From Roseovarius sp. MMSF_3350 (GTDB taxonomy: Bacteria > Pseudomonadota > Alphaproteobacteria > Rhodobacterales > Rhodobacteraceae): a stretch of DNA of 64,000 nt. Every line of letters begins with the position of its first letter. The stretch's first letter is position 1. The stretch lies in NCBI RefSeq assembly GCF_030733425.1, contig NZ_JASHIZ010000005.1, positions 1 to 64,000 of the forward strand, read 5' to 3'. Made by a program: the position numbers and the translations under genes. The notes under the pieces were generated by a model, which was given only the letters and a program-made list of their open reading frames with translations, did not search any database and had not been told where the DNA came from. Shown piece by piece: positions 53,719 through 62,464 of this stretch.

Positions 53719-54963
53719 ATGCCAAGCGAACGTTTCACATTCAAGGGCCATGACGGGCATGATCTGGCCGCCCGGCTCGACCTGCCCGAGGGGCCGCACC
53801 TGGCCACCGCGCTCTTTGCCCATTGCTTCACCTGCTCCAAGGACATCCCGGCCGCACGCCGCATCGCGGCAAGGCTGGCGGGCGCGGGCATCGCCGTGCT
53901 GCGATTCGATTTCACCGGGCTGGGTCATTCCGAAGGCGAGTTCGAGAACACGTCGTTCACCTCGAACATCGAGGATCTCGTCCTGGCCGCCGACGCCCTG
54001 TCGGCGCGCGGCATGCCCCCCAGCCTGCTGATCGGCCACTCTCTCGGCGGTGCCGCCGTGCTGGCCGCCGCGTCGCGCATCGTCAGCGCCCGCGCGGTCG
54101 CCACCATTGCCGCGCCTTTCGACCCGGGCCATGTCACCCACAATTTCGGTGGCGCGCTAGACCGGATCGCCGCCGACGGCTCGGCCGAGGTCGAGCTGGG
54201 CGGTCGCCGCATCCGCATCGGCCAGAAATTCGTCGAGGATGTCCGCGCCGAGAAACTCGCCCCCCGCATCGCCGGTCTCAAGCGCGCGCTTCTCGTGCTG
54301 CACGCCCCGCGCGACGAAACTGTCGGCATCCACAACGCGACCGAAATCTTCAAGGCCGCGAAACATCCCAAGAGCTTCGTCACCCTCGATAGCGCGAACC
54401 ACCTGGTCACCGACCCCGGTGATGCCGAGTACGCCGCCGGCGTGATCGCCGCCTGGGCGCAGCGTTATCTCGACCTCAAGCATCCCGCGCCGCCCCCCGG
54501 CGCGCCCGAAGGCGTCGTGCGTGTGTGCGAGGTGGATCCCGACGGGTTCCTGCAAGACATCCACGCCGGCCCGCGCCACCATGTCCGCGCCGACGAACCC
54601 GAAGCATATGGCGGCACCGACCGCGGCATGAGCCCCTATGGCTTTCTCGCCTCGGGCCTGGGTGCCTGCACGTCAATGACCATCCGGATGTATGCCCGTC
54701 GCAAGGGCTGGCCGCTCGAGCACGTCTCGGTCGACGTCACCCACGACAAGGTCCATGCCCAGGATGCCGACTGCACCAGCCCCGCCAAGATCGACAGTTT
54801 CATTCGCACCATCCGTCTCAAGGGCGCGCTCAGCGACGACCAGCGCCAGCGCCTGCTGGAGATTGCCGACAAGTGCCCCGTGCACCGGACGCTGGAACAG
54901 ACGTCCAGGATCGAGACCCGGCTGGCCGCGCCCGAGGCCCCGGCTCAGCCCGAACGCGCGTAA
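53719..54963 (+). CDS. Fusion of alpha/beta hydrolase and OsmC-type peroxiredoxin
   Basis: 414 aa. The N-terminal hydrolase (about 1-255) has nucleophile elbow GHSLGGAA, the Asp region APRDETVG and His in SANHLVTD. The C-terminal OsmC/Ohr domain (about 265-405) has both peroxidatic-site cysteines, GLGACTSMTIRMYARRKG and ADKCPVHRTLE. The architecture is widespread in proteobacteria, and the physiological substrate is not established. Its last 19 bases overlap the convergent receiver gene. Confidence 0.92.
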   Translation: MPSERFTFKGHDGHDLAARLDLPEGPHLATALFAHCFTCSKDIPAARRIAARLAGAGIAVLRFDFTGLGHSEGEFENTSFTSNIEDLVLAADALSARGMPPSLLIGHSLGGAAVLAAASRIVSARAVATIAAPFDPGHVTHNFGGALDRIAADGSAEVELGGRRIRIGQKFVEDVRAEKLAPRIAGLKRALLVLHAPRDETVGIHNATEIFKAAKHPKSFVTLDSANHLVTDPGDAEYAAGVIAAWAQRYLDLKHPAPPPGAPEGVVRVCEVDPDGFLQDIHAGPRHHVRADEPEAYGGTDRGMSPYGFLASGLGACTSMTIRMYARRKGWPLEHVSVDVTHDKVHAQDADCTSPAKIDSFIRTIRLKGALSDDQRQRLLEIADKCPVHRTLEQTSRIETRLAAPEAPAQPERA

Positions 54964-55322
54964 TGCTCCACCATCGCCGTCAGGTCGTCGGGCGGCGTAT
55001 CGGCGCTGACGAAGGCCCGTGCATTGGCGCACAGCCCGAAAACCGACCCGTCCGCAAAGAACGACGTACTCGAGACGAACAGGATCGGCACACCGGGAAA
55101 CCGTGCCTCGGCCGCGTCTGCAATGGCAAAGGCGCTGCTGCGCGTCAGGATCAGGTTCAGCACCACGACGTCACAGCGGGTTTCGCTCAGCGCATCCAGT
55201 GCGCCCTGCTGGTCATGCTCCAACCGCACGAACATACCGTGCCGTTCCAGGTGCCGCTGCCACACCCGGCCCAGCGCCGCATCGCTTTCCACGATCAGCA
55301 CACGCAGTCGTCGCTTCGCCAC
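54945..55322 (-). CDS. Atypical response-regulator receiver protein
   Basis: 125 aa stand-alone CheY-like domain (RVLIVESDAALGRVW, beta-3 region DVVVLNLIL, beta-4 PILFVSSTS). The phosphoacceptor Asp is replaced by Asn56, and the conserved Lys of the beta-5 loop is absent (FVSADTPPDD). Acidic Glu12/Asp14 remain. It therefore probably signals without Asp phosphorylation. A perfect CtrA box stands 62 bases upstream. Confidence 0.85.
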   Translation of the reverse strand: MAKRRLRVLIVESDAALGRVWQRHLERHGMFVRLEHDQQGALDALSETRCDVVVLNLILTRSSAFAIADAAEARFPGVPILFVSSTSFFADGSVFGLCANARAFVSADTPPDDLTAMVEHYARSG

Positions 55323-55383
55323 CCTTCGGTCTTCTTCGGTCGTTCCGTTCGCACATGTGATCCGATCTCTGCACGACCAAAGG

Positions 55384-55398
55384 TTAACAAAAGGTTAA
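55384..55398. promoter_or_regulatory. CtrA-binding site
   Basis: Perfect consensus TTAA-N7-TTAA (spacer CAAAAGG), 62 bases before the receiver-protein start and about 220 before the lytic transglycosylase gene on the other side. CtrA is the alphaproteobacterial cell-cycle/motility master regulator. It likely controls the receiver gene. Confidence 0.65.
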
Positions 55399-55619
55399 TT
55401 TCGACCGGCCTCGCAAGTTACCGGGCCTTGGAACCGGCACTCTTTGCCCTGCGGCGCACAGCGTTGCACACCCGGCAAAGCGCGTCGGATGAAACGCCGC
55501 CGCCCGCCCGCGCGTTCGGGCCAGGTGATATTGAATAACACGCATCCGAAACTACAGGTTTTCCGGACTGGCCTCGGCCCGTCCGCTGCTGCACTCTGAC
55601 GCAAAAAAGGAAGTACTGA

Positions 55620-56789
55620 ATGATCCGCTGCCTCGCTCTCGCCCTCTCGCTCTGCACCGCCACGACCGCCTATGGTCAAAGCTGCGGTGGCTCGTTCTCC
55701 GGCTTCGTCGACGCGCTCCGGCAAGAGGCGATTGCCCGCGGCCACGCACCGGACAGCGTGAACAGCTTTTTCTCCTCTGTACGCCAGGATCAGAGCGTGC
55801 TTCAGGCCGACCGCCAACAGGGCGTCTTCCAGAAACCCTTCACCGAGTTCGCCCGCCGCCTGATCAGCTCGGGTCGCCTCGACACCGGCCTTGCCAAGGC
55901 ACAGGAGTACGATGCCGTCTTCGACCGGATCGAGGCCGAGTACGGCGTGCCGCGCGGGGTGCTGCTGGCCTTCTGGGCGTTCGAAACCGACTTTGGCGGT
56001 TTCCAAGGCGATTACAACACGCTCAACGCGCTGGTCACCCTGTCGCATGACTGCCGCCGGCCCGAACTCTTCCGCCCCCAGGTTTTCGCCGCGTTGGAGC
56101 TCTACGAGATGGGCGGCTTCGACCCTGTACGCACCACCGGCGCCTGGGCCGGGGAAATCGGCATGGTCCAGATGCTGCCGCAGGACATCATCGACAACGG
56201 CGTCGATGCTGACGGCGACGGCCAGGTCGACCTCAAGACCTCCGCCCCCGATGCGCTGATGTCGGGCGGCAAGATGCTGCAACATCTCGGCTGGCGCGCG
56301 GGCGAGCCGTGGCTGCAGGAAGTCGACGTACCCGACAATTTCGACTGGTCCAAGACGGGCCTGCGGACCACGCTGCCCGCCGCCGAATGGGCCGCGATGG
56401 GCGTCACGCCGCGCCACGGCCAGATCCGCGGCGACCTGCCCGCCAACGTGCTGCTGCCGCAGGGACATAACGGGCCGGCCTTTCTCGCCTACCCGAACTT
56501 CAACGTCTATTTCGAATGGAACCAAAGCTACGTCTACGTCCTGACCGCCGCCTATTTCGCCAACCGGCTCGAAGGCGCGCCGGTGTTCGACGCGGGCAAT
56601 CCCGATCCGGGCCTTTCCGGCGAGCAGATGAAGCGCTTGCAGGAAAAGCTCGCCGCACGTGGCTATGACGTGGGCGGGGTCGACGGCATCCTCGGCTCCG
56701 GTACCCGCGCCGCCGTGCAGGACGTACAGCAGGAACTGGGCATGCCCGCCGACGCGTGGCCCACGCCCGCGCTCCTGAACGCCCTATGA
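55620..56789 (+). CDS. MltB-type lytic murein transglycosylase
   Basis: Periplasmic peptidoglycan-cleaving enzyme, 389 aa, with signal peptide MIRCLALALSLCTATTAYGQ. The catalytic Glu is in LAFWAFETDFGGFQGDYNT; WAGEIGMVQMLPQDII and the Tyr-rich NQSYVYVLTAAYFANRL are family motifs. A C-terminal peptidoglycan-binding domain (about 330-389; LQEKLAARGYDVGGVDGILG) is present. The next gene overlaps its end by 4 bases. Confidence 0.93.
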   Translation: MIRCLALALSLCTATTAYGQSCGGSFSGFVDALRQEAIARGHAPDSVNSFFSSVRQDQSVLQADRQQGVFQKPFTEFARRLISSGRLDTGLAKAQEYDAVFDRIEAEYGVPRGVLLAFWAFETDFGGFQGDYNTLNALVTLSHDCRRPELFRPQVFAALELYEMGGFDPVRTTGAWAGEIGMVQMLPQDIIDNGVDADGDGQVDLKTSAPDALMSGGKMLQHLGWRAGEPWLQEVDVPDNFDWSKTGLRTTLPAAEWAAMGVTPRHGQIRGDLPANVLLPQGHNGPAFLAYPNFNVYFEWNQSYVYVLTAAYFANRLEGAPVFDAGNPDPGLSGEQMKRLQEKLAARGYDVGGVDGILGSGTRAAVQDVQQELGMPADAWPTPALLNAL

Positions 56790-57901
56790 CACCACGCCGC
56801 GCGTTCGAGGTCTTTCTCACCGCCCCGCCCGGCCTGGAACTTGCGTTGAAGGACGAGGCGCAGGCGGCGGGGTTCGCCAAGCCCAAGGCCACCCCCGGCG
56901 GTGTGCGCTTTCGCGGCCATTGGCCGGACGTCTGGCGCGCCAACCTCGCGCTGCGCGGCGCAGGCCGCGTCCTGGCCCGCGTCGCCCGCTTCCAGGCCAT
57001 GCATCTCGACCAGCTCGAGGCCCGCACGCGAGAGATCGGCTGGACGGACCTTTTGCGCCCCGACGTGCCGGTCACGGTCGAGGCCACGACCCGCAAATCA
57101 AAGATCTACCACCAAGGCGCCGCCGCCGAACGCGTCGCCCGCGCCATCCACCACGTCACCGGCGCGCCCCTGGAAGGCGAAAACCCCGTCCGCATCCAGC
57201 TGCGGATCGAAGACAACCAATGCCTGCTCAGCCTCGACACGTCGGGCGCGCCGCTCCATCGCCGCGGCCAGAAACCCTTCGTCGGCAAGGCCCCCATCCG
57301 CGAGACCCTCGCCGCCCTGTTCCTGCGCCAATGCGGCTATACCGGCACCGAACCGGTGCTGGACCCGATGTGCGGCTCCGGAACCTTCCTGCTGGAGGCC
57401 GCGGAAATCGCCCTCGGTCGTGCCCCTGGCCGCGACCGGTCTTTCGCCTTCGAACGCTTCGCCAATTTCGATGCAAGCGCATGGCAGGACCTGAAAGGGG
57501 GCCAGACTGACACCCGAACCACCCTGCACTTCCACGGCAGCGACCGCGACGCAGGCGCCGTCGCGGGCGCGCGCTCCAACGCGGCGACCGCCGGCCTCGG
57601 CGACCTCATCACGATCTTGCACCATGCCGTCAGCGACCTTCAGCACCCCGACGGCCCGCCCGGCCTCGTCATGGTGAACCCGCCCTACGGCACCCGCATC
57701 GGCGAGCGCAAACAGCTCTTCGGCCTCTACGGCGCCCTCGGCAAGACCTTCGCGGAACGGTTCACCGGCTGGCGCGTCGGCCTCGTGACCACCGACGCCG
57801 GCCTCGCCAACGCCACCGCCCTGCCTTTCACCGACCCCGGCCCGCCCGTCGCCCATGGCGGCCTGCGCATCACGCTCTGGCAGACCGGACCGCTGCCGTG
57901 A
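56786..57901 (+). CDS. RlmL-type 23S rRNA guanine-N2 methyltransferase
   Basis: 371 aa. N-terminal THUMP-like RNA-binding region (about 1-160; TAPPGLELALKDEA) and a Rossmann methyltransferase with VLDPMCGSGTFLLEA, HFHGSDRDAGAVAGARSNA and catalytic VNPPYGTRIGE. It corresponds to the N2-G methylating half of E. coli RlmL (m2G2445), without the RlmK half. The exact nucleotide is inferred. ATGA overlap with the transglycosylase gene. Confidence 0.88.
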   Translation: MTPRRAFEVFLTAPPGLELALKDEAQAAGFAKPKATPGGVRFRGHWPDVWRANLALRGAGRVLARVARFQAMHLDQLEARTREIGWTDLLRPDVPVTVEATTRKSKIYHQGAAAERVARAIHHVTGAPLEGENPVRIQLRIEDNQCLLSLDTSGAPLHRRGQKPFVGKAPIRETLAALFLRQCGYTGTEPVLDPMCGSGTFLLEAAEIALGRAPGRDRSFAFERFANFDASAWQDLKGGQTDTRTTLHFHGSDRDAGAVAGARSNAATAGLGDLITILHHAVSDLQHPDGPPGLVMVNPPYGTRIGERKQLFGLYGALGKTFAERFTGWRVGLVTTDAGLANATALPFTDPGPPVAHGGLRITLWQTGPLP

Positions 57902-57974
57902 AGCGTTAACCAAGATCGCGCGCTCGGCTTTACTTTTTGGCAAGAAAAGCGCATCATATTGAGTATACCTGAAT

Positions 57975-58040
57975 GTCTTCCAGTCTATCACTGAAGACGT
58001 GACCCCGCGAAGCGGCTACTTCGCGGGGTCTTTCTTTGTC
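57975..58040 (+). terminator. Tandem hairpin with intrinsic terminator
   Basis: Hairpin 1 is GTCTTC-AGT / ACT-GAAGAC with a bulged C (57975-57998). Hairpin 2 is a perfect 12-bp stem GACCCCGCGAAG / CTTCGCGGGGTC, 6-base loop (58001-58030), followed by TTTCTTTGTC. It ends the RlmL-type transcript and could also be the 3' end of a small RNA. Confidence 0.85.
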
Positions 58041-58046
58041 AGGACG

Positions 58047-58145
58047 TCAAAGCCCTATCCAAAGACGGATGATCGCAACCGTCAGCGTTCCCGCCGCCAG
58101 AAAGACCATCCACTTTCTGAATGCCTTTTCATCCAGTCGTACCAC
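58047..58145 (-). CDS. Possible 32-aa single-helix membrane peptide
   Basis: From GTG 58145 the frame gives a basic N-terminus (about 12 residues) then WMVFLAAGTLTVAIIRLWIG, a convincing transmembrane stretch. AGGAG is directly adjacent to the GTG, a spacing that is too short to be comfortable, so translation is doubtful. It lies in the convergent gap before smc. Low certainty. Confidence 0.25.
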   Translation of the reverse strand: MVRLDEKAFRKWMVFLAAGTLTVAIIRLWIGL

Positions 58146-58221
58146 CTCCTCTCACTGCAAAGGGTTGCAGCGAGACCAGAAATATCGGCTCAATGTTCGT
58201 AAAATCTTAACGACGGGCGGC

Positions 58222-61200
58222 TCAAGCCACCATCTGCTCGGCTTTCTTCAGGTCGACCGACACCAGCTGGCTTACACCCTGCTCGCCCATCGTCACCCCG
58301 AACAGGCGGTCCATCCGGCTCATCGTCACCGCGTGGTGCGTGATGATCAGGAACCGCGTCTCGGTCCGGCGGCACATCTCGTCCAGCAGATCACAGAACC
58401 GGCCCACATTGGCGTCGTCCAGTGGCGCATCCACCTCGTCCAGCACGCAGATCGGCGCTGGGTTGGCCAGGAACACCGCAAAGATCAGCGCCAGCGCGGT
58501 CAGCGTCTGTTCGCCCCCCGACAGCAGGCTCAGCGTCGCCAGTTTCTTGCCCGGCGGCTGGCACATGATCTCCAGCCCCGCCTCCAGCGGATCGTCGCTC
58601 TCGACCATCACCAGGTTGGCCTCGCCGCCGCCGAACAGGTGCTTGAACAGCATCGAGAAGTTCGAATTCACCTGCTCGAACGCCGTCAGCAGCCGTTCGC
58701 GCCCTTCGCGGTTCAGCGACGCGATGCCACCCCGCAGGGTGCGGATCGCTTCCTCGAGATCGGACTTCTCATTCACCAGCGTGTCGTGCTCTTCCTGCAC
58801 CTCACGCGCGTCCTCCTCGGCCCGCAGGTTCACCGCCCCCAGCGCATCGCGCTGGCGTTTCAGCCGGTTCACATCCGCCTCGATCGCCTCCGATGCGGGC
58901 ATGGTCTCGGGGTCGGCCTGCAACGTGTCCAGCAGGTCCTCGGGCGAACAGTCCAGCTCTTCCTCGATCCGCCCCGCCGCCTGTGCCTGGGTCTCCCGCG
59001 CGGCTTCCGCCCGCGCCTCGGACCGGGCCCGCGCCTCGCGCGCCTCGCCGGCCAGGCGCTCGGCGTCGCGCTCGTTCCCGACCGCCTCACGCGCCACCCC
59101 TTCGGCGTTCGACAGCGTATCGGCCGCCTCGGCCCGGCGCGCCTCGGCCTTGGTGATGTCGGCGTTCAATGCCTCGCGCTTCGCCGCCAGTTCGCCCGGC
59201 TTCGCTCCGGCCTCGGACAGTTCCGCTTCGCTCGCGTCCTTGCGCTCGGCCAGCTCCGCGCTGCGCGTCTTCGCCGTCTCCAGCCGGTGCCGCCAGCCCG
59301 ACAATTCCTTGGTCACTTCCTGGCTGCGCTTCAGCCGGGCCTCGCCCTCGCGGCGCAACTCGTCATGGGCCGAGCGCTTGGACATCATCGTCATCCGCGC
59401 CGCCTCGACCGTCATCTTGACGTCTTCCACCTCGGCCCGCGCGGTGTCCAGGTCGGCCAGGTCGCCCATCGCCTTCTCGGCCTCGGCCAGCGTCTTGCGC
59501 GCGGCGAGCGCCTCCTCCTCGTGCCGCGTCACCGCCAGCCCGAGGCTTTCCAGCTTGGATCCCGCAAGGCTCCGCTCCGCCTCGGCCCGGCTCAGCGCCC
59601 GGTTCGCCTCGGCGACCCTGCCGTCCGCCGCGCGCCGCGCCTCGCGCGCCGCCTTGTCCGCATCGGTCAACTCCACCAGCCGCGCCTTCAGCGTCTCGTG
59701 CGCCCGCTGCGCGCCCTCGGCCCGCGCCGTGGCGTGCGACAATTGCTGCTTCAATTCCTCCAGCCGGTTCAACTGTTCCAGCCGCAGCGCGGCGGCCGAA
59801 GGCGCATCCTCGGCCCAGGCGCGGTACCCGTCCCAGCGCCACAGGTCACCCTCGACGCTGACCAGCCGTTGACCGGGTTTCAACAAGGCCTGCAGACGCG
59901 GCCCATCGTCGGAATCCACCAGCCCGATCTGCGCCATCCGCCGTGCCAGCACACCCGGCACGTTCACATGCGCGCCCAGCGCCGCAACGCCCTCGGGCAG
60001 GGTCTGCGCCTGGGCATACCCGTCCAGCGGCACCCACCCCGACGGCCCGTCTGCCTCCACTTCCGGCGCACGCAGATCGTCGGCCAGCGCCGCGCCCAAA
60101 GCTTTCTCGTATCCCGGCGCCACCTGCACCGCATCGAGGATCTGACCACCCTCCGCCGTGTCCCGCTCCAGCAGACGCGCCAGAGCCGACACTTCCGCCG
60201 ACAGCGCACTCACCTCGCCCTCGGCCTCGGACCGTTCGGCGCGCGCTTCCGCCTCGCGCCCCTGCGCATCGGCCCGCGCGTCGTCGGCTTGCGTCAATGC
60301 AACCTCGGCCGCCTGCGCCGCGGCAACCGCCTCTTTCTCGGCCGTCTCGGCGGCGGCATATTCCTCGCTCGCCCGCCCAACGGTGTACTGCGCCGCTTCC
60401 ACCGCCTCCTTGGCCCGTGCCGCCTCGGCATCGGCCCGGTCGCGGGTCTTGCGGCTGTCCTCGACCAGCCGCTGCGCCGACTGGTGCCGCGCGGCCAGCC
60501 GGGCGACATCCTCGGTCAGTTCCGACAGTTCCGTTTCCCGCGCCTGCAAGACTTGGCTGGCATCCGCCGCCTCGGCGCTCGCCGCCTCCAGCTTGCCCTC
60601 ATGCCCGTCCGAGGCCTTGGCCAGTTCCTGCGCTTCCCATTCCAGCCGCTCGATCGTCTCGCCCGCATCGCGGTTCAGGCTGTCCTCGCGCTCCATGTCG
60701 CGGGCCAGCTGCTCGATGCGCGCCTGCAACGTTTCGATACGGTCCTTGGCCGCCGCTTCCTGCTCGGCCAGTGTATCCCGGCTCACTTGCAGGCGTTGCA
60801 GCACCGCGGCGGCAATCGCCTCTTCCTCGCGCAGCGGCGGTAGTGCCTCGTCCGCCCGCGCCCGCAGCCTTGCCGCCTCGCGCGCCGCCGCCTCGGCCCG
60901 CGCCGCATCGCTCGTCCGCTCGGTCAGCTCGGTCTGCGCATTGGCCCGCGCCAGGTCCGCTTCCTTCCAGCGACGATAAAGCAGCAAGCCCTCGGCCTGC
61001 CGCAATTCCTCGCCGATCTGGCGATACCGCGCCGCCTGCTTGGCCTGCCGCGCCAGCTGCGCCAGTTGCGTGGCCAATTGCTCGATCACGTCATCGACGC
61101 GGGCCAGGTTGCTCTCGGCCCCTTTCAGCTTCAGCTCCGCCTCGTGCCGCCGCTGGTAGAGTCCGGAAATCCCCGCCGCCTCTTCGAGGATACGCCGCCG

Positions 61201-61677
61201 CGCCGTCGGCTTGGCGTTGATCAGCTCCGAGATCTGCCCCTGCCGCACCAGCGCCGGCGAATGCGCCCCGGTAGAGGCGTCGGCAAACAGCATCTGCACG
61301 TCCCGCGCCCGCACGTCCTTGCCATTCACCTTGTAGGCGCTGCCCACATCCCGCGTGATCCGGCGGATGATCTCCAGGTGGTCGGCATCGTTGAACCCCG
61401 CCGGCGCCAGCCGGTCGGAATTGTCCAGGTGGATGCTCACCTCGGCAAAATTGCGGGCAGGCCGCGTGGCCGCTCCGGCAAAGATCACGTCCTCCATCCC
61501 CGAGCCGCGCATCGAGGTCGGCCGGTTCTCCCCCATCACCCAGCGCAGCGCCTCCAAGAGGTTCGACTTGCCACAGCCGTTCGGCCCCACCACCCCGGTC
61601 AACCCATTCTGGATGAACAAGTCGGTGGGGTCGACGAAGCTCTTGAACCCGGTCAATCTCAGCTTGGTGAACTGCAC
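58222..61677 (-). CDS. smc: Chromosome segregation protein SMC
   Basis: 1151 aa from GTG 61677, chosen for GGAGGG upstream and because the protein then begins VQFTKLRLTGFKSFVDPTDL as in relatives. Walker A GPNGCGKSNLLEALRWVMGE; long coiled coils (about 165-500 and 660-1000) around a hinge (about 505-640); C-terminal signature LSLLSGGEQTLTALAL and Walker B ICVLDEVDAPLDD. Condenses and segregates chromosomes with ScpAB. A perfect DnaA box lies 127 bases upstream. Confidence 0.97.
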   Translation of the reverse strand: MQFTKLRLTGFKSFVDPTDLFIQNGLTGVVGPNGCGKSNLLEALRWVMGENRPTSMRGSGMEDVIFAGAATRPARNFAEVSIHLDNSDRLAPAGFNDADHLEIIRRITRDVGSAYKVNGKDVRARDVQMLFADASTGAHSPALVRQGQISELINAKPTARRRILEEAAGISGLYQRRHEAELKLKGAESNLARVDDVIEQLATQLAQLARQAKQAARYRQIGEELRQAEGLLLYRRWKEADLARANAQTELTERTSDAARAEAAAREAARLRARADEALPPLREEEAIAAAVLQRLQVSRDTLAEQEAAAKDRIETLQARIEQLARDMEREDSLNRDAGETIERLEWEAQELAKASDGHEGKLEAASAEAADASQVLQARETELSELTEDVARLAARHQSAQRLVEDSRKTRDRADAEAARAKEAVEAAQYTVGRASEEYAAAETAEKEAVAAAQAAEVALTQADDARADAQGREAEARAERSEAEGEVSALSAEVSALARLLERDTAEGGQILDAVQVAPGYEKALGAALADDLRAPEVEADGPSGWVPLDGYAQAQTLPEGVAALGAHVNVPGVLARRMAQIGLVDSDDGPRLQALLKPGQRLVSVEGDLWRWDGYRAWAEDAPSAAALRLEQLNRLEELKQQLSHATARAEGAQRAHETLKARLVELTDADKAAREARRAADGRVAEANRALSRAEAERSLAGSKLESLGLAVTRHEEEALAARKTLAEAEKAMGDLADLDTARAEVEDVKMTVEAARMTMMSKRSAHDELRREGEARLKRSQEVTKELSGWRHRLETAKTRSAELAERKDASEAELSEAGAKPGELAAKREALNADITKAEARRAEAADTLSNAEGVAREAVGNERDAERLAGEAREARARSEARAEAARETQAQAAGRIEEELDCSPEDLLDTLQADPETMPASEAIEADVNRLKRQRDALGAVNLRAEEDAREVQEEHDTLVNEKSDLEEAIRTLRGGIASLNREGRERLLTAFEQVNSNFSMLFKHLFGGGEANLVMVESDDPLEAGLEIMCQPPGKKLATLSLLSGGEQTLTALALIFAVFLANPAPICVLDEVDAPLDDANVGRFCDLLDEMCRRTETRFLIITHHAVTMSRMDRLFGVTMGEQGVSQLVSVDLKKAEQMVA

Positions 61678-61803
61678 GGCGCGTGTCCCTCCGGTGGGGC
61701 CGGTCTGATTGTTCGACGTGATTCCGGCCTTGGGAGCACATGCAAGCGCACGACCTTGCATCCTGTCAACGCAAAACCCCTGCATATTGCGCAACAGCGA
61801 TAC

Positions 61804-61812
61804 TTATCCACA
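61804..61812. promoter_or_regulatory. DnaA box in smc upstream region
   Basis: TTATCCACA, a perfect consensus DnaA box, lies in the gap between smc and the His-rich gene. Around it ATATTGCG occurs three times (61784, 61815, 61880), two of them within the 12-base direct repeat CAAGATATTGCG. Confidence 0.5.
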
Positions 61813-61950
61813 AGATATTGCGCCTCCTTGGGCAAAACCAAAGGCGACCCTGCCCGTTTGGCCCGCATGTCCGTGCAAGATATTGCGGCATGTGCCCGCG
61901 AAACATATGCTGCGACGCAGATCAATATCGATGCCACGGAAAACATCGCC

Positions 61951-62454
61951 ATGTCCAATCCGATAGCCCTTCTCGTTGCCGGTCTTGCCGGTGGGGCCGG
62001 TCTCGGCGCGCTGGTCACCGCAACGGTGATCGACCGGCCCGCCATGTCCAAGGCGGCGATGTCCGAGGGCATGGCCCACGACCATTCCGCCCACGATCAC
62101 GGGCAGGGAGACGCCATGCACGATCACAAGATGGTCGAGGCCGCCGACCCCGCCCCGACACTGGAAATCGAGCTTCATTCCGACGGTCCGCAAAGCCGCA
62201 ACCTGCACATCATGACCACCAACTTCACCTTCGACCCCGAAGGCGTGAACGGCGCGCACCGCCCCGGCCACGGCCACGCCCATGTCTACATCAACGGCGT
62301 CAAGCAGCCCCGCGCCTACAGCCCCTGGGTGCAACTGGACGCCCTGCCCAAAGGCACCCACGAGATCCGCGTCACGCTCAACGCCAACGACCACGGCCAT
62401 CTCGCCACAAACGGCACGCCGATCGAGGCCGTGACAACCGTGACCATCGAATAG
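61951..62454 (+). CDS. Membrane-anchored His-rich hypothetical protein
   Basis: 167 aa from ATG 61951; an ATG at 61867 would add 28 residues ahead of the hydrophobic anchor and is less likely. The anchor is PIALLVAGLAGGAGLGALVT. A His/Asp-rich linker follows (HDHSAHDHGQGDAMHDHKM), then a beta-rich domain with HRPGHGHAHVYINGVKQPRA and PKGTHEIRVTLNANDHGHLA. Metal binding in the periplasm (copper or zinc) is suggested by the histidines. No family recognised. Confidence 0.7.
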   Translation: MSNPIALLVAGLAGGAGLGALVTATVIDRPAMSKAAMSEGMAHDHSAHDHGQGDAMHDHKMVEAADPAPTLEIELHSDGPQSRNLHIMTTNFTFDPEGVNGAHRPGHGHAHVYINGVKQPRAYSPWVQLDALPKGTHEIRVTLNANDHGHLATNGTPIEAVTTVTIE

Positions 62455-62464
62455 CCCGCGCACC

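Larger units (their letters stand above)
57902..58221. other. 320-base gap between RlmL-type gene and smc
   Basis: Convergent intergenic region holding two consecutive hairpins ending in a terminator (57975-58040) and a possible 32-codon membrane peptide on the minus strand (58047-58145). No other coding signal is visible. Confidence 0.6.

Noticed and set aside
58036..60843. Very long plus-strand open frame (over 900 codons) opposite smc
   Set aside because: It is the antisense shadow of smc's GC-rich codons: arginine/leucine-rich, no domain, while the minus strand encodes a complete SMC.
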